A stretch of DNA of 64,000 bases from positions 28,500-92,499 of the forward strand of contig NZ_PIPI01000010.1 in assembly GCF_003987315.1 (NCBI RefSeq), given 5' to 3'. Below the pieces are notes generated by a model. It ran no database searches and was not told where the DNA came from. It was given only the letters and a program-made list of their open reading frames with translations. This document shows, in pieces, positions 38,712 through 49,981 of this stretch. The position numbers and the translations under genes were made by a program. This DNA is from Aliidiomarina haloalkalitolerans. Its GTDB lineage: Bacteria; Pseudomonadota; Gammaproteobacteria; Enterobacterales; Alteromonadaceae. Position 1 is the first letter of the stretch. Every line of letters starts with the position of its first letter.

Positions 38712-39145
38712 TCGTTATTACGCTCGTGCATATTCCAGTTGCCGATATCGTCTTGCGTTCCAGGCTGACCATCGGGACCCATACTAAAAATATCGAAACG
38801 GTTATACTGACCTGGATTCAGTAAGCGATACTCGTTGCCCCATGGATCAGGTGGCAGGCGGCGAATATAGCCACCATTCGGATAATTGCGCGGACGCGGA
38901 TCAATGGTTGGCGCTGTTACCAGTGCTTCCAAACCTTGTTGTGTGGTCGGGTAAAAACCGTTGTCCAAATAATACATTTCAAGGGCATTCTCGAGCGCGG
39001 TAATATCAGAAATCGCCTTCTGACGATCCGCTTGGTCACGCTGTGAAAACACATTCGGCACCACGAAACTGGCGAGAATACCAAGAATGACCAACACCAC
39101 CATGAGTTCAATCATGGTAAAACCGGAGTGCTTATTCTTTCTCAT
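38708..39145 (-). CDS. gspG: Type II secretion system major pseudopilin G
   Basis: 145-aa major pseudopilin that forms the secretion pseudopilus. The cleavage site is in HSGFTMIELMVVLVILGILA with Glu5. The ALEMYYLDNGFYPTTQQGLEAL segment and the C-terminal calcium-loop region with DPWGNEYRLLNPG and SMGPDGQPGTQDDIGNW are all standard. Two bases separate it from gspF. Confidence 0.97.
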   Translation of the reverse strand: MRKNKHSGFTMIELMVVLVILGILASFVVPNVFSQRDQADRQKAISDITALENALEMYYLDNGFYPTTQQGLEALVTAPTIDPRPRNYPNGGYIRRLPPDPWGNEYRLLNPGQYNRFDIFSMGPDGQPGTQDDIGNWNMHERNNE

Positions 39146-39147
39146 TT

Positions 39148-40368
39148 TTACATACCTGCTAATTGGTTGAGTGCCAAAATTGGCAAAATAATTGCCAGCA
39201 CAATAAACAACACAATGACTGCCATAATGACAATCAATAGTGGCTCAAACACTTTTAAGCTCACATTCACAATTGCTGAAAACTGATTATCTTCGTTATC
39301 AGCACAACGCCGCAACATCTGCTCGAGCTCACCGCTTTTTTCCCCTGAGGCTATCATGTGCAGCATCATGGGCGAAAACAGTTTGCTATGGGCTAATGCT
39401 GAACGCAAACTTGCACCTTCCCGCACCCGGTCAGCGGCGTCATCGACCACTTCGCGCATGCGTAAATTGCCTAATACGGCAGCGGTGACTTTTAAGCCAC
39501 TTAATAATGGGACAGCAGAAGCGGTCAAAATACTCAATGTGCGGGCAAATCTTGCCGTATTCACTCCGCGTACAAGCCCGCCAATAAAGGGTAAGTAAAG
39601 TAATTGCTTGTGCACACGATAGCGAAATTTTTGCTGCTGTAGAGCCTGTTTCCAAAGAATTATCCCGAGCACAATCGCGATCAGTAGATACAGTCCGTAG
39701 GCGCGTAACGCTTCGCTAATGTTGATGAGAATTACCGTAATGGTCGGCAAGTCTTGGCCGAGATCTTCAAACTGTTCAACGATTTGCGGCACGACCACGG
39801 CCAGCAAAAACGCAACAACACCGATGGCGACAACGGTCAAAACAATCGGGTAAACCGCTGCCTGAGTAATTTGGCTTTTCATTGCTTGGCGTTGCTCGGT
39901 GTAGTCCGCTAGGCGATTTAAAACTTCGTCTAAATGCCCAGACTTTTCACCGGCGGCGACCATCGAACAAAACAGATCATCGAAAATTGCCGGGAAGTCT
40001 CGCATGCCATCGGCAAGGCTATAACCTTCGACGACACGACTGCGGACCGACATCAACATACGTTTAATGCGCGGTTTGTCCGTTTGCTCGGCAACCGCTA
40101 AAAGCGATTGTTCTATAGGTAAGGCAGCAGCCACGAGCGTCGCTAACTGACGCGTGATCAGTGCAAGGTCTTGGGTGCTAATTCGACGCTGAAACCAGAC
40201 TTTCTTCTTGGTTGTGCCTTTTTCTTCGGCACTAGCCGGCTCCACTGCGACCGGGAATAAGCCCATTTCGCGCAGTTGTTGGCGAATCTGACGCTCCGTG
40301 TCCGCTTCGAGTACACCTTCTTTTTTGCGTCCGTTCTTGTCGAGCGCTTCGTAAGCAAATGCTGGCAT
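39148..40368 (-). CDS. gspF: Type II secretion system inner-membrane platform protein F
   Basis: 406-aa polytopic platform protein with two homologous cytoplasmic GspF domains (about 70-190 and 270-395) and three membrane segments. Visible signatures are AFAYEALDKNGRKKEG at the N-terminus, MVAAGEKSGHLDEVLNRLADY in the first half and MIASGEKSGELEQML in the second. Lies three bases from gspE. Confidence 0.97.
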   Translation of the reverse strand: MPAFAYEALDKNGRKKEGVLEADTERQIRQQLREMGLFPVAVEPASAEEKGTTKKKVWFQRRISTQDLALITRQLATLVAAALPIEQSLLAVAEQTDKPRIKRMLMSVRSRVVEGYSLADGMRDFPAIFDDLFCSMVAAGEKSGHLDEVLNRLADYTEQRQAMKSQITQAAVYPIVLTVVAIGVVAFLLAVVVPQIVEQFEDLGQDLPTITVILINISEALRAYGLYLLIAIVLGIILWKQALQQQKFRYRVHKQLLYLPFIGGLVRGVNTARFARTLSILTASAVPLLSGLKVTAAVLGNLRMREVVDDAADRVREGASLRSALAHSKLFSPMMLHMIASGEKSGELEQMLRRCADNEDNQFSAIVNVSLKVFEPLLIVIMAVIVLFIVLAIILPILALNQLAGM

Positions 40369-40371
40369 GGC

Positions 40372-41961
40372 TTATTCCTCGCGCGTCACACGAAGCACTT
40401 CCTCAAGCGTGGTGCGTCCTTTAAGAATCTTGTCGCGGCCGTCTTGGCGAATGCCCGGGTATAGCGTACGGGCGTATTTCTCAATCGCTTGCTCGCCTTT
40501 GCCGTTGTGAATAATTTCACGAATCTTTTCATCCACCACGAGCATTTCATGAATACCGGTTCGCCCACGATAGCCCGTGTGATTACATTTAGCACAACCC
40601 TGCGGCGAATAAATTTGTGGTGGATTATCCGCTGCAATGCCCAGCAATTCGCACTCTTCTGGGCTTGCTGTATGCGCTTCGCGACAATCTTTACACAAGG
40701 TCCGCACTAAGCGCTGCGACAATACCGCTAATAAGCTCGACGATAGTAAGAATGGCTCAATGCCCATGTCTTCAAGACGAGTAATAGCGCCAGCTGCAGT
40801 ATTCGTGTGCAAGGTCGACAAGACTAAGTGCCCCGTTAACGATGCTTGCACGGCAATTTGTGCGGTTTCTCCGTCACGAATTTCACCGACCATGACCACG
40901 TCCGGGTCTTGGCGTAATATCGCCCGTAATCCGCGCGCAAAGGTCATGTCGACCCGCGGGTTTACTTGCATTTGACCAACCCCTTCGAGGGCATATTCAA
41001 TCGGGTCTTCGACGGTAAGAATATTACGATCTTTGGTGTTAATTTCACTTAAGCCCGCATACAAGGTGGTACTTTTACCTGAACCCGTTGGGCCGGTAAC
41101 CAAAATAATTCCATGTGGCTTGTGAATCAGTTGCGAAAAAATCCGCCGATTTTTATCCGTCATGCCGAGTTCGGACAAATCTAAACGCGCGTTATTTTTA
41201 TCAAGTAGACGCAATACAGCCCGCTCGCCGTGATTTGACGGCATGGTTGAAACCCGCACGTCGACAGCACGGCCAGCAATCAGCAACGAGATACGACCGT
41301 CTTGCGGTAAGCGCTTCTCGGCAATGTCGAGCTGCGCCATAACTTTAATCCGCGACACCAGTAGCGACGCCAACTTACGATGGGGGCGCAGAATTTCACG
41401 CAACACGCCGTCGATCCGAAAACGAATGATGAGGTCTTTTTCGAAGGTTTCGATATGGATATCCGATGCACCTTCTTTAATCGCCTCGCTCAGCATGGCG
41501 TTAATGAGCTTGATAATCGGTGCGTCGTCTTCACTGTCGAGCAAATCTTCCGTTTGCGGCAGTTCTTCAGCTAACGAGAATAAGTTCACTTCATTACCGA
41601 TGTCTTCCATCAGCTGTTTGGCTTCTGACGAGTCGCGTTGATAAGCCTGACTTAAAAACACATCAAACTCGTTTTCATTCAGCTCATGCACCTGAAACGG
41701 CTGCCCGAGCATGCGGCGAACTTCGTGTAAGGTAAAGGCTTTCGGCCGCCCACGGCTATTCAAAATCGGGGTATCGTCTTGCCACGACAACACCACGCCT
41801 TCGCGGCGAGCAAAGGCGTATGGCAAGCGTTTGCGCGCTAGCAATAGCTCGTCGTGTTCTTCACCAAGTGGTGCATCATCGAGTTCGACTGCAAGTTGCT
41901 CAGCCGCAATGTGGTCATCGGCTTTTGAACTTAACGTTCCCATAGACACCTCTTTCGTCAT
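40372..41961 (-). CDS. gspE: Type II secretion system ATPase E
   Basis: Hexameric cytoplasmic ATPase that drives pseudopilus growth, 529 aa. It has an N-terminal GspL-binding part, the Walker [16 protein letters not shown], an Asp box, Walker B-region [13 protein letters not shown], the His box and a four-Cys zinc module (CKDCREAH ... [12 protein letters not shown]). An in-frame ATG six codons downstream (MGTLSSK) is an alternative start. Stop and start are shared tightly with gspF and gspD. Confidence 0.97.
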   Translation of the reverse strand: MTKEVSMGTLSSKADDHIAAEQLAVELDDAPLGEEHDELLLARKRLPYAFARREGVVLSWQDDTPILNSRGRPKAFTLHEVRRMLGQPFQVHELNENEFDVFLSQAYQRDSSEAKQLMEDIGNEVNLFSLAEELPQTEDLLDSEDDAPIIKLINAMLSEAIKEGASDIHIETFEKDLIIRFRIDGVLREILRPHRKLASLLVSRIKVMAQLDIAEKRLPQDGRISLLIAGRAVDVRVSTMPSNHGERAVLRLLDKNNARLDLSELGMTDKNRRIFSQLIHKPHGIILVTGPTGSGKSTTLYAGLSEINTKDRNILTVEDPIEYALEGVGQMQVNPRVDMTFARGLRAILRQDPDVVMVGEIRDGETAQIAVQASLTGHLVLSTLHTNTAAGAITRLEDMGIEPFLLSSSLLAVLSQRLVRTLCKDCREAHTASPEECELLGIAADNPPQIYSPQGCAKCNHTGYRGRTGIHEMLVVDEKIREIIHNGKGEQAIEKYARTLYPGIRQDGRDKILKGRTTLEEVLRVTREE

Positions 41962-44060
41962 TACCGGTTGCCGCCCTGACCTTCACGCGCTTCACGCTCA
42001 AGCTCTTCAATGTCACGACGCCACTCGTCAAGGAAGCGTTGGTATTCTGGTGGCAACTCAGCGTCGTCATCCCATTCAGGGAGCACTGGCACCGTGTCAC
42101 GCGAGCGCAGTGAGACACCACGCTGACGTTGCTCAATTTGTTGCGCACGAATATAGCTGTACTTACGCTGGCTTAAATTGCCCATCCGATCGTCATCACG
42201 AATAATGGTCGGGCGAATAAAGACCATGAGGTTACGCTTGCGCGTTGTCACGCTGGTCGACTTAAATAAGTGACCTATAATTGGAATGTCACCAAGCAAT
42301 GGTACTTTCGATAGGCTTTCTTGAACGTCTTCGTCAATTAGACCGCCGAGCACAATGGTTTCGCCATCGCGCGCCAACACCGTTGTACGCAACTCACGTT
42401 TGTTGAACGTGACGTCCACTGCGGTTGAACCGGCGATACTCGATACTTCCTGTTCGATTAAGAGCTGAACAGCGTCACCTTCGTTAATTTGTGGTGTCAC
42501 CCGCAAGCGCACACCAATTTCACGCCGATCAATCGTCTGGAACGGGTTGTCGTTACCTGAACTCGGGGTTGAACCGGTTAAGGTTGGTACTTCCTGCCCC
42601 ACCAAAATACTCGCTTCTTGGTTATCGAGCGTGGTAATACTTGGGGCTGACAAAATATTTGAGTTGGTGGTGGTTGCGACCGCCTGAATGACCGCAGCCC
42701 AACCGTCTTGTACGGTGCCCATGAGCAGGCCATTGGCATTGCCAAGTAAGCTCGCTAGCATGGTGTAGTCACCACGACGATCCGGTTCACGTGTGGTAAA
42801 GATATTACCCGCATTATCGACCCGCTCAGTCACTGCGCCAGGCTGTGTACGTGCCGCTTCGGCAGCAACACCGAGCTGTCCAATCGGTACCATTTGGCCA
42901 TTGCTGTGCTGCATCATGCCAATGTCTTCACTAACCCACTGAATACCAAAGTTAATGCCGTCGCCCTCAAACACTTCAACGATGATGGCTTCGACGAGTA
43001 CCTGGGCACGACGAATATCGAGCTGGTTAATGACGCCTTCTAATGCCCGTAACATGTCTGGTTGTGCGGTAATCACTAATGCGTTGGTTGGCTCATGGGC
43101 TTCAATACTAATTTCGCCACCGGCGCGGCCGCGTGGAGCAGCCTGACCACCTTGACCACCACCACTACTTTGCGCGCGTTGCTCAGCTAAGATCGACTGG
43201 GTCATCCCGCGCAGCAAATCGACCATTTCGTTGGCTTTGGCATATCTTAAATAGTAAACCCGCGTATTTCCGGAGGTTTGCATTTCGGTATCAAGCTGCT
43301 TAATCAAACGAATAGCGCGCTCACGAGCACGTGGCTCGCCACTAATTAAAACCCGATTAGTGCGCTCGTCTGGCACAATGCGTGGTACCAACATTTCCGG
43401 TACGTTACTACCTTGTTGCTGAAAAACGGCTTGGGCAATCCGCACCATTTCCGCCGCTGACGAGTGCTGCAGTTGTACCACTTCAACGTCTTGGTTACCC
43501 GCTTGGTCAACGCGACGAATGATTTCGACTAAACGGTTTAACAGCTCGGCACGACCTGACAGCATAATGACGTTCGACGGATCGTACGTCATCACCGCGC
43601 CGCCTTTCGCTTGCTCATTCAACTGCCGAAGTAGTGGGCCTAGCTCACGAACTGAAACGTTCTGCACCGCAATCACTCGGGTCACCCACTCGTCACCTGT
43701 GTAACTATCGTCATCCACGACTGGGGTTGGCTTGGTGCGGGCGTCACGCTCGCGAATGACCTTGAGGACACCGTTATCCATCCGAACTACGGCGAAACCA
43801 TACACTTCCAGCACGTTCAAGAAGAACGCGTAGTATTGGTCGCGATTCATGACGTTGTAACTGCGTACGTTAATGCGTCCACGCACTTCCGGGTCAATAA
43901 TAATCGTCTCTTCAAGGTTTCGGCTAACCGACTGAATAAATTCGGCAATTTCCGTATTCTTGAAGCTCGCTGAGAACTCTTCCTGAGACACGGCTGAAGC
44001 TGGCACCAGCGCTAAACTCGCTGCGAGTGTTAAGCCTAGTAATTGAGATAGAAGACGCAT
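41961..44060 (-). CDS. gspD: Type II secretion system outer-membrane secretin D
   Basis: 699-aa secretin that forms the outer-membrane channel. A signal peptide (about 1-25, cut after AVSQ) is followed by N0 ([14 protein letters not shown]), N1-N3 KH-type domains and the secretin core ([17 protein letters not shown]). A short Glu/Arg-rich C-terminal tail (about 640-699) could serve a pilotin. A Gly/Gln-rich loop ([18 protein letters not shown]) lies within N3, as common in GspD. No gspS pilotin gene is seen nearby. Confidence 0.97.
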   Translation of the reverse strand: MRLLSQLLGLTLAASLALVPASAVSQEEFSASFKNTEIAEFIQSVSRNLEETIIIDPEVRGRINVRSYNVMNRDQYYAFFLNVLEVYGFAVVRMDNGVLKVIRERDARTKPTPVVDDDSYTGDEWVTRVIAVQNVSVRELGPLLRQLNEQAKGGAVMTYDPSNVIMLSGRAELLNRLVEIIRRVDQAGNQDVEVVQLQHSSAAEMVRIAQAVFQQQGSNVPEMLVPRIVPDERTNRVLISGEPRARERAIRLIKQLDTEMQTSGNTRVYYLRYAKANEMVDLLRGMTQSILAEQRAQSSGGGQGGQAAPRGRAGGEISIEAHEPTNALVITAQPDMLRALEGVINQLDIRRAQVLVEAIIVEVFEGDGINFGIQWVSEDIGMMQHSNGQMVPIGQLGVAAEAARTQPGAVTERVDNAGNIFTTREPDRRGDYTMLASLLGNANGLLMGTVQDGWAAVIQAVATTTNSNILSAPSITTLDNQEASILVGQEVPTLTGSTPSSGNDNPFQTIDRREIGVRLRVTPQINEGDAVQLLIEQEVSSIAGSTAVDVTFNKRELRTTVLARDGETIVLGGLIDEDVQESLSKVPLLGDIPIIGHLFKSTSVTTRKRNLMVFIRPTIIRDDDRMGNLSQRKYSYIRAQQIEQRQRGVSLRSRDTVPVLPEWDDDAELPPEYQRFLDEWRRDIEELEREAREGQGGNR

Positions 44061-44068
44061 GGTTATAC

Positions 44069-44965
44069 CTATTCGTTTGGAATTCGGAGTTCGAGTGTCA
44101 CTGGTTCGCCATCGCGTAAAACCACGATGGTCGCTTCAGTGAGCGACTCTAAACTTTGCATGAGCGACATCGCTTCTGCTGCATTAGTAAGATCGTAACC
44201 GTTTAACATGATGGCTATATCGCCATCACGAAGCCCGGCTGCCCGAAAAATTTCTGGATTGGATTTGGGGCTTAAGCGATAGCCGACTAACTCACCCGCT
44301 TCGCTATGAGGCGTAATCGAAATCAATTCCATAACGCTGTCGATCATGACTTCCGGCGTACCGGATAACTGAACTGGCGCTTCAGCCGGAACGCCTTGGC
44401 TCCGTGCCGGTGTCGCTGAAAATTCGGGGGTAAAATCGTCGCGGCCATCAAGGTATAAGGTTTCCATGCGCCCCGCGTTTTCGATCAGAATTCGGTCCGC
44501 ATGAATTTCGCGCACGACCGCTCGGCTCGACTGAATGGTTTCGCCAATAATATAAACCACCTGATTATTGCCTTGCTGCACAATGGCTGCAGACAAGTCA
44601 GGGTTGCTACTAGCGGTGACGCCAATCAGGCGTATATTCAATGTGGTTTCAGGTGCACTCGTTGGCCGCACTTGCTGTGCAGGAACCGCACCGTACTCCC
44701 CAAATAGGTGAAGATTACGAACACGGTCGACATTAACTGGGCCGGCACTGTCGCTCACTCGGTTCGCCGCAGCCACGGTTACCGGTGTCACATCGGTTGG
44801 TGTGAATAGGCGGACACTGAGTAGCGCGACTTGAATCGCAATCAGAACAAGCAACACAACGCCCAACAGCATTGCCGTTGTTGCGATTGTTGATGCCCCT
44901 ACTGCGGCTAGTCCACCGCGACCACTGACACCAAGGCGTAACCCTGATGAGAGGAAATTTTTCAT
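44069..44965 (-). CDS. gspC: Type II secretion system protein C
   Basis: First gene of the gsp operon. The 298-aa inner-membrane protein has one membrane segment (about 30-52), a periplasmic homology region (about 85-165, LHLFGEYGAVP ... LNIRLIGVTASSNPDLSAAIV) that contacts GspD N0, and a C-terminal PDZ domain (about 205-298, GYRLSPKSNPEIFRAAGLRDGDIAIMLNGYDL). It is divergent from hslR over a 149-bp gap that must hold the operon promoter. Confidence 0.95.
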   Translation of the reverse strand: MKNFLSSGLRLGVSGRGGLAAVGASTIATTAMLLGVVLLVLIAIQVALLSVRLFTPTDVTPVTVAAANRVSDSAGPVNVDRVRNLHLFGEYGAVPAQQVRPTSAPETTLNIRLIGVTASSNPDLSAAIVQQGNNQVVYIIGETIQSSRAVVREIHADRILIENAGRMETLYLDGRDDFTPEFSATPARSQGVPAEAPVQLSGTPEVMIDSVMELISITPHSEAGELVGYRLSPKSNPEIFRAAGLRDGDIAIMLNGYDLTNAAEAMSLMQSLESLTEATIVVLRDGEPVTLELRIPNE

Positions 44966-45114
44966 AAACCCTTGCCTAAACGGCCTATTGAATTTTTGTT
45001 ATAAGATTTTCATTCTAGCTTGCTAACGCCCGAACAACAACGTGTAAACGGGTAAAAATATGTAAGGAAAGATGTTAAAATTCGCTAACGCAAATTCTTT
45101 TACTGGAGCACTGC

Positions 45115-45507
45115 ATGTCAAGCCATGAAGAAACGAGCATCCGCTTAGACAAATGGCTATGGGCTGCGAGGTTTTTCAAAACGCGTGGTTTAGCCCGCAC
45201 CGCCATTCAAGCCGGTAAAGTGACCTACAACGGTCAGCGCAGTAAACCGGCAAAAGCAGTTGAATTAAATGCGGTATTGACGGTCCCGCGTGGTAGTGAG
45301 CGACTCGAAGTGGTTGTGCGCGGTTTGAGTGGCCAGCGCCGAGGCGCGCCAGAAGCGCAACAGCTCTACGAAGAGACGCCCGAAAGCATTAAAAAGCGCG
45401 AAGAAAATGCAGCAGCACGCAAACTCAATTCGCTGTATAATCCGCACCCCGAGCAGCGTCCGGACAAAAAACAACGACGCGAGCTGATAAAATTTAAACA
45501 CCAGTAG
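45115..45507 (+). CDS. hslR: Ribosome-associated heat-shock protein Hsp15
   Basis: 130-aa S4-domain RNA-binding protein that rescues stalled 50S subunits carrying peptidyl-tRNA. The S4 motif IRLDKWLWAARFFKTRGLA and the following AGKVTYNGQRSKPAK are clear. The C-terminus is a basic tail (KKQRRELIKFKHQ). GGAG lies seven bases before the ATG. Followed after 17 bp by hslO, the usual hslRO pair. Confidence 0.95.
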   Translation: MSSHEETSIRLDKWLWAARFFKTRGLARTAIQAGKVTYNGQRSKPAKAVELNAVLTVPRGSERLEVVVRGLSGQRRGAPEAQQLYEETPESIKKREENAAARKLNSLYNPHPEQRPDKKQRRELIKFKHQ

Positions 45508-45524
45508 TTAAACGAGGATTCACT

Positions 45525-46391
45525 ATGCACAGCACGGATATGATTGCCCGCTTTGCGTTTCGCAACCACGATGTACGTGGCGAACTTGTGCGTTTGCAGG
45601 AAAGTTATCAGGCGCTCATCGCCAACCACGATTATCCGTTAGGCGTGCAAAAACTCCTCGGTGAATTAATGGCCGTGACTAGCCTTCTAACCGCAACCTT
45701 GAAGTTTGAAGGCCATATTAACGTGCAAGTTCAAGGCAATGGGCCGCTAAACTATGCCACAGTGAACGGTAGCCACGACCAAGCATTACGTGGTGTTGCT
45801 CGCCTGACCGAGACACCGAAAGACGAGAGCTTCTTAGGCTTAGTGGGTGAAGGCGCATATTTGGTGATTACCTTAAGCCCCGAACACGGCGAAGAGTATC
45901 AGGGCGTGGTGGGCATTGAAGGCAACAGCCTTGCCAGTACCATCGAAGCCTACTTCGCACAGTCCGAGCAGCTGCCGACCAAAGTTTGGTTATTTGCTAA
46001 CCCAGAGCAAGGCGCAGCTGCCGGCTTCTTCTTGCAAGTATTGCCTGCAAGCGACAAGGACACCGAAGGTTTTGAACATTTATCAACACTAGCAGCAACC
46101 TTAACCGCCGATGAGATTACACAGTTATCGACGGAGGAAGTACTGCATCGCTTGTATCACGAAGAGCAAGTGGAGCTTTACCCTGAGCAAGCCGTCCGTT
46201 TCTTCTGTGGTTGTTCACGGGCACGCACGGAAACTGCTTTACGCAGTGTTCCGACAGCAGAGTTGCACGACATCATTGCCGAAAAAGGCGAGCTACGCTT
46301 AACCTGTGATTACTGCCTTACCGATTACGTGTTTAATGACTTCGACGTTGACGCCCTCAACGCTCACGAAGCCCCAAGCCAAGCACAATAG
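45525..46391 (+). CDS. hslO: Redox-regulated chaperone Hsp33
   Basis: 288-aa holdase activated by oxidation. The C-terminal zinc switch shows CGCSRAR and, 29 residues on, CDYC, the four Cys that release zinc under oxidative stress. The N-terminal domain has LMAVTSLLTATLKFEG and the GEGAYLVITL stretch. It ends ahead of a bidirectional terminator shared with the convergent der gene. Confidence 0.97.
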   Translation: MHSTDMIARFAFRNHDVRGELVRLQESYQALIANHDYPLGVQKLLGELMAVTSLLTATLKFEGHINVQVQGNGPLNYATVNGSHDQALRGVARLTETPKDESFLGLVGEGAYLVITLSPEHGEEYQGVVGIEGNSLASTIEAYFAQSEQLPTKVWLFANPEQGAAAGFFLQVLPASDKDTEGFEHLSTLAATLTADEITQLSTEEVLHRLYHEEQVELYPEQAVRFFCGCSRARTETALRSVPTAELHDIIAEKGELRLTCDYCLTDYVFNDFDVDALNAHEAPSQAQ

Positions 46392-46453
46392 GCTAACGTT
46401 GCGCTGTTATTGATTCTTTCTTTAACAATATTTGTAGCCACATCAAAAAATAA

Positions 46454-46488
46454 AAAAGTGCCGCAAGTTATCAGCTTGCGGCACTTTT
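46454..46488. terminator. Bidirectional terminator between hslO and der
   Basis: A 14-bp perfect stem AAAAGTGCCGCAAG/CTTGCGGCACTTTT with a 7-nt loop. A/T runs at each base serve as U tracts on both strands. Confidence 0.93.
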
Positions 46489-46520
46489 GTTTGTCTGTTC
46501 AAATCGTTGGAAACGCTAAA

Positions 46521-47978
46521 CTATTTTTTCTTCACGAACTTCATCAAACGTTTACGCTTGCGCTGTTGCGACAATGTCAGTGAATTTTTACGCCCCTCAT
46601 AAGGGTTCTTACTGGTACGGAACTCGACCTGAATCGGCGTCCCCATCAGTTTCAATGACTTGCGGAAATAGTTAATCAAATAACGCTTATAACTCACCGG
46701 TAGTTCATTCACCATGTTGCCATGAATCACAATCAACGGCGGGTTATAACCACCTGCGTGAGCAAATTTCAGTTTCACCCGACGACCGCGCACCAATGGT
46801 GGTTGATGGTCTTCTTGAGCAGCTTCCATAATACGCGTAAGCTGAGCTGTTCCGACACGCTGTGTCGCACTGCCATAGGCTTCTTGTACCGACTCAAACA
46901 AATGCCCAACGTTGGTACCATGTAGCGCTGAAATAAAGTGAATACGGGCAAAATCAACGAAGCCTAAGCGACGATCAAGTTCGCTCTTGACGCGATCTTT
47001 GTCTTCTTGCTCCATGCCGTCCCACTTGTTCACCGCAATCACAACCGAACGGCCAGCATTCAGCACAAAACCAAGAAGGTTTAGGTCTTGATCACTAATC
47101 ACTTCGCGCGCATCAATAACCAGAATAACAACGTTAGCCTGTTCGATCGCTTGTAAGGTTTTCACCACCGAGTATTTTTCTATCGCCATATCAATGCGGC
47201 CACGACGACGCACACCTGCGGTGTCAATCAAGACATACTCACGGCCATCTCGCTCCATAGGAATAAAGACGCTGTCGCGAGTTGTCCCCGGCATGTCATA
47301 AACGACAACCCGGTCTTCACCGAGAATACGATTGGTCAAGGTAGATTTGCCGACATTCGGCCGACCAATAATCGCCAACTTAATCGGCTGGGCTTGTAAA
47401 CGTTCAATTTCCGCTTCCGCGTCTTCTTCGGTCAGTTCCGTTTGTACTTCAGCTTGGCGCGCTTGTTCCAACATTTCTGGGAACTCGAGCGCTAACGGGT
47501 CAAGCACATCACGTAATAATTGCGAAACGCCGCGGCCATGTGCCGCTGCAATTTGGAATACTTGGCCAAGACCTAAGCCATAGAAATCTGCTGCAGCTGC
47601 ATCGCCGTCCAAACCATCGACCTTGTTGGCAACCAAGTACACGGGTTTGTCTTGCTTGCGCAGATACTCAGCAATAAACTCGTCCGCAGCATTCGCACCT
47701 TCGCGAGCGTCAACCAAGAACAAAACCACATCAGCTTCGTCAATCGCAGCCAGCGACTGCCGTGCCATGGCTAGGTCTAAGCCCTCTTCCTTACCATGAA
47801 TACCGCCGGTATCCACGACAATGAACTGGTAATCGTCATAACGCCCCTGACCATACTGGCGATCGCGAGTTAACCCCGGAAAGTCAGCAACCAGTGCATC
47901 ACGGCTTTGCGTAAGCCGATTAAAAAGTGTTGATTTGCCCACATTCGGGCGGCCAACCAATGCGACCACTGGTAACAT
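46521..47978 (-). CDS. der: Ribosome-assembly GTPase Der (EngA)
   Basis: 485-aa protein with two tandem GTPase domains (G1 motifs GRPNVGKST at about 8-16 and again at about 205; NKVD and NKWD G4 motifs) and a C-terminal KH-like domain. It has a basic tail ([12 protein letters not shown]). Needed for 50S assembly. GAGGAA precedes the start. A terminator (47998-48033) separates it from bamB upstream. Confidence 0.98.
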   Translation of the reverse strand: MLPVVALVGRPNVGKSTLFNRLTQSRDALVADFPGLTRDRQYGQGRYDDYQFIVVDTGGIHGKEEGLDLAMARQSLAAIDEADVVLFLVDAREGANAADEFIAEYLRKQDKPVYLVANKVDGLDGDAAAADFYGLGLGQVFQIAAAHGRGVSQLLRDVLDPLALEFPEMLEQARQAEVQTELTEEDAEAEIERLQAQPIKLAIIGRPNVGKSTLTNRILGEDRVVVYDMPGTTRDSVFIPMERDGREYVLIDTAGVRRRGRIDMAIEKYSVVKTLQAIEQANVVILVIDAREVISDQDLNLLGFVLNAGRSVVIAVNKWDGMEQEDKDRVKSELDRRLGFVDFARIHFISALHGTNVGHLFESVQEAYGSATQRVGTAQLTRIMEAAQEDHQPPLVRGRRVKLKFAHAGGYNPPLIVIHGNMVNELPVSYKRYLINYFRKSLKLMGTPIQVEFRTSKNPYEGRKNSLTLSQQRKRKRLMKFVKKK

Positions 47979-47997
47979 ATTTATTCCTCTATAAACT

Positions 47998-48033
47998 AAA
48001 AGACGCCTGAGCTGCTTTGCACAGCTCAGGCGT
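47998..48033 (-). terminator. Terminator or attenuator between bamB and der
   Basis: A 12-bp perfect stem ACGCCTGAGCTG/CAGCTCAGGCGT with a 7-nt loop, followed on the minus strand by CTTTTAG. It lies 39 bp after the bamB stop. The T tract is short, so partial readthrough into der is likely. Confidence 0.75.
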
Positions 48034-48071
48034 TGCTTGACCTCTGGCCAAATTCATCGGATGTTTTGCGC

Positions 48072-49256
48072 TTAGCGCTCGCTTTGACGCACCGAATAAA
48101 TGCGCCCTGCTGCGTCTTGCACAATAATGCGCTCACCAGCAAGCACTGGCGCACTGCGCACCGCGTCACCATTCAGCTCTAAACGACCAACCAGTTGGCC
48201 ATTGCTGCGATCAAACCAGTGCATATAGCCAAAGCGGTCGGCAGCAACTAAGTAGCTGCCCAGCGTTGCTGGCTCGGTTACACTACGTAAAAATAAATCA
48301 GTATTCCGCCATTGCTCTAAACCATTGTTACGGTCGACGCTAATCAGATTGCTTTGCTGGTCAACTAACACAATGCGGTTTTGCACCTGAACGGGTGAAC
48401 GCCATGCGCCATAATCACGTTTCCACAATGCTTCACCTGTACGCAAATCAAGCGCAACTAACTCGCCGTTTTGCGCTGCAAGATACATGGTGCCACCAAC
48501 AATTAATGGTGTGCCATCGGCATCAACAATCCGCTCTAACTCCGTTGAGCCAGTTGGCGTTGCAATGCGCTCTTCCCAAGCTAACTGACCAGTTTGCGAA
48601 ATTAACACCACGGCTTTACCGGTTGAGCCACCAAACATGACACCACCGCTAGAAATCACTGGCTGTGACGTCCCGCGCAATGATAACAATGACACGTCAT
48701 CTTCGTGTTGCCATTGAATCCCGCCAGTGCGAGCTGACATGGACACCACACGGCCATTGCCTAAATGCACGACGACGCGACCATCGCCAACCGCCGGAGC
48801 AGAGAGAACTTCACCGGGAACGCTTTGTTCCCACTCAAGTTCCCCGCTTTCATTATTGAAAGCGAAAACTTTCCCGTTTTCGGTACCAACGAATAACAAC
48901 GGACCAGCGACCGTTAAGCCGCTAATACGTGCTGGCTCGCCCTTAAACCAACGGTTTAAGATGCCACGACGACCACCGATTTCGTTACGCCAAATTTGGC
49001 GTCCGTCAGCAACGTTCAGTGCGGCAATCGCACCATGGCGATCAGCAACAAAAACTTTGTCGTCTTGCACCGCTGGGCGCAACCGCGAGTAGTGCTGCTG
49101 AATTCCTTGGCCGACTCGTGTCTGCCATTCAATGCGGCCTTCCACAGTCGTTGTGATTGGCTGCAATTCCGCATGGCGCGGGCCGTCATCAGAAGAAGAA
49201 CAAGCAGCTAAGAGAGCTGTTGCAGCGAACGCGGTTAGCCAACGTTTTAATACCAT
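48072..49256 (-). CDS. bamB: Outer-membrane assembly lipoprotein BamB
   Basis: 394-aa lipoprotein of the BAM complex. Signal peptide with lipobox LLAAC (Cys19). The rest is an eight-bladed PQQ-type beta propeller with repeated units such as GAIAALNVADGRQIWR, GKVFAFNNESGELEWE and GELVALDLRTGEALWK. It follows yfgM by two bases on the same strand. Confidence 0.97.
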   Translation of the reverse strand: MVLKRWLTAFAATALLAACSSSDDGPRHAELQPITTTVEGRIEWQTRVGQGIQQHYSRLRPAVQDDKVFVADRHGAIAALNVADGRQIWRNEIGGRRGILNRWFKGEPARISGLTVAGPLLFVGTENGKVFAFNNESGELEWEQSVPGEVLSAPAVGDGRVVVHLGNGRVVSMSARTGGIQWQHEDDVSLLSLRGTSQPVISSGGVMFGGSTGKAVVLISQTGQLAWEERIATPTGSTELERIVDADGTPLIVGGTMYLAAQNGELVALDLRTGEALWKRDYGAWRSPVQVQNRIVLVDQQSNLISVDRNNGLEQWRNTDLFLRSVTEPATLGSYLVAADRFGYMHWFDRSNGQLVGRLELNGDAVRSAPVLAGERIIVQDAAGRIYSVRQSER

Positions 49257-49258
49257 TA

Positions 49259-49876
49259 TTATTGTCCTGCTAAATTGTCGATTTTCATTTGCAAAGCTTG
49301 CGAAGCTGTTTCAGCTTGCTCCGTTTGCGCTAGCAGATACGACTCCCGCGCGGCGCTAAAGTTTCCACGCGCATAATGTAAATCGCCACGAATTTCTGCC
49401 ACCAAGCCTTTATAAGCATTTTGGCGCACTGCATTCAAGTGAGCTTCGGCTTCGTCATACTGACCAAGTTCAATCGCAATACGAGCCAAACGAGTGCGTG
49501 TCAGACTTTTTAATTCGTCCGACTTCACTTCATTTAAAGCTTGCTGTAATTGGTTTTGTGCTGCACTAAAATCGCCAATTGACACTAAGCGCTGGGCCAT
49601 TTGCAAACGAATTAAACCCGCATGCTCAGAGCCGGCAACTTCTTCAAGTAGTTGCTCAGCCACTAACAAACCTTCGTCCGCTGACGAGCGTTGGAGTGTT
49701 TCTAACGCTTCTTGATAAACAGCGGTGCGCGCTTGTGCTGCAGCTACCTGGTTATCTTGATAAGTCCGCCAGCCGAATAGCGAGCCCAATCCGATTACTA
49801 CACCTGCAACAATCCACGGGCCGTAAGTTTTAATAAACTTTTTAATCTCTTCGACTTGTTGATCTTCATGTTCCAC
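49259..49876 (-). CDS. YfgM/AncA-like tetratricopeptide membrane protein
   Basis: Inner-membrane protein with a short cytoplasmic N-terminus, one membrane segment (about 15-35, WIVAGVVIGLGSLFGW) and periplasmic TPR helices. In E. coli it is an ancillary SecYEG/PpiD chaperone partner. The GTG at 49876 (VEHEDQQVEEIK) is the likely start because AGAGGAAG lies just before it and homologues start there. A TTG eight codons upstream has no ribosome site. Its place between hisS and bamB is the standard order. Confidence 0.9.
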   Translation of the reverse strand: MEHEDQQVEEIKKFIKTYGPWIVAGVVIGLGSLFGWRTYQDNQVAAAQARTAVYQEALETLQRSSADEGLLVAEQLLEEVAGSEHAGLIRLQMAQRLVSIGDFSAAQNQLQQALNEVKSDELKSLTRTRLARIAIELGQYDEAEAHLNAVRQNAYKGLVAEIRGDLHYARGNFSAARESYLLAQTEQAETASQALQMKIDNLAGQ

Positions 49877-49981
49877 GGAGTTCTTCCTCTTATTTTGCAA
49901 CCCGTTACTTTAAACTCAGTTGTTAACGTCAGGCACTTTAATCGACACCTTGTGACTTGTTCTTGTGACTTGTTCTTGTGA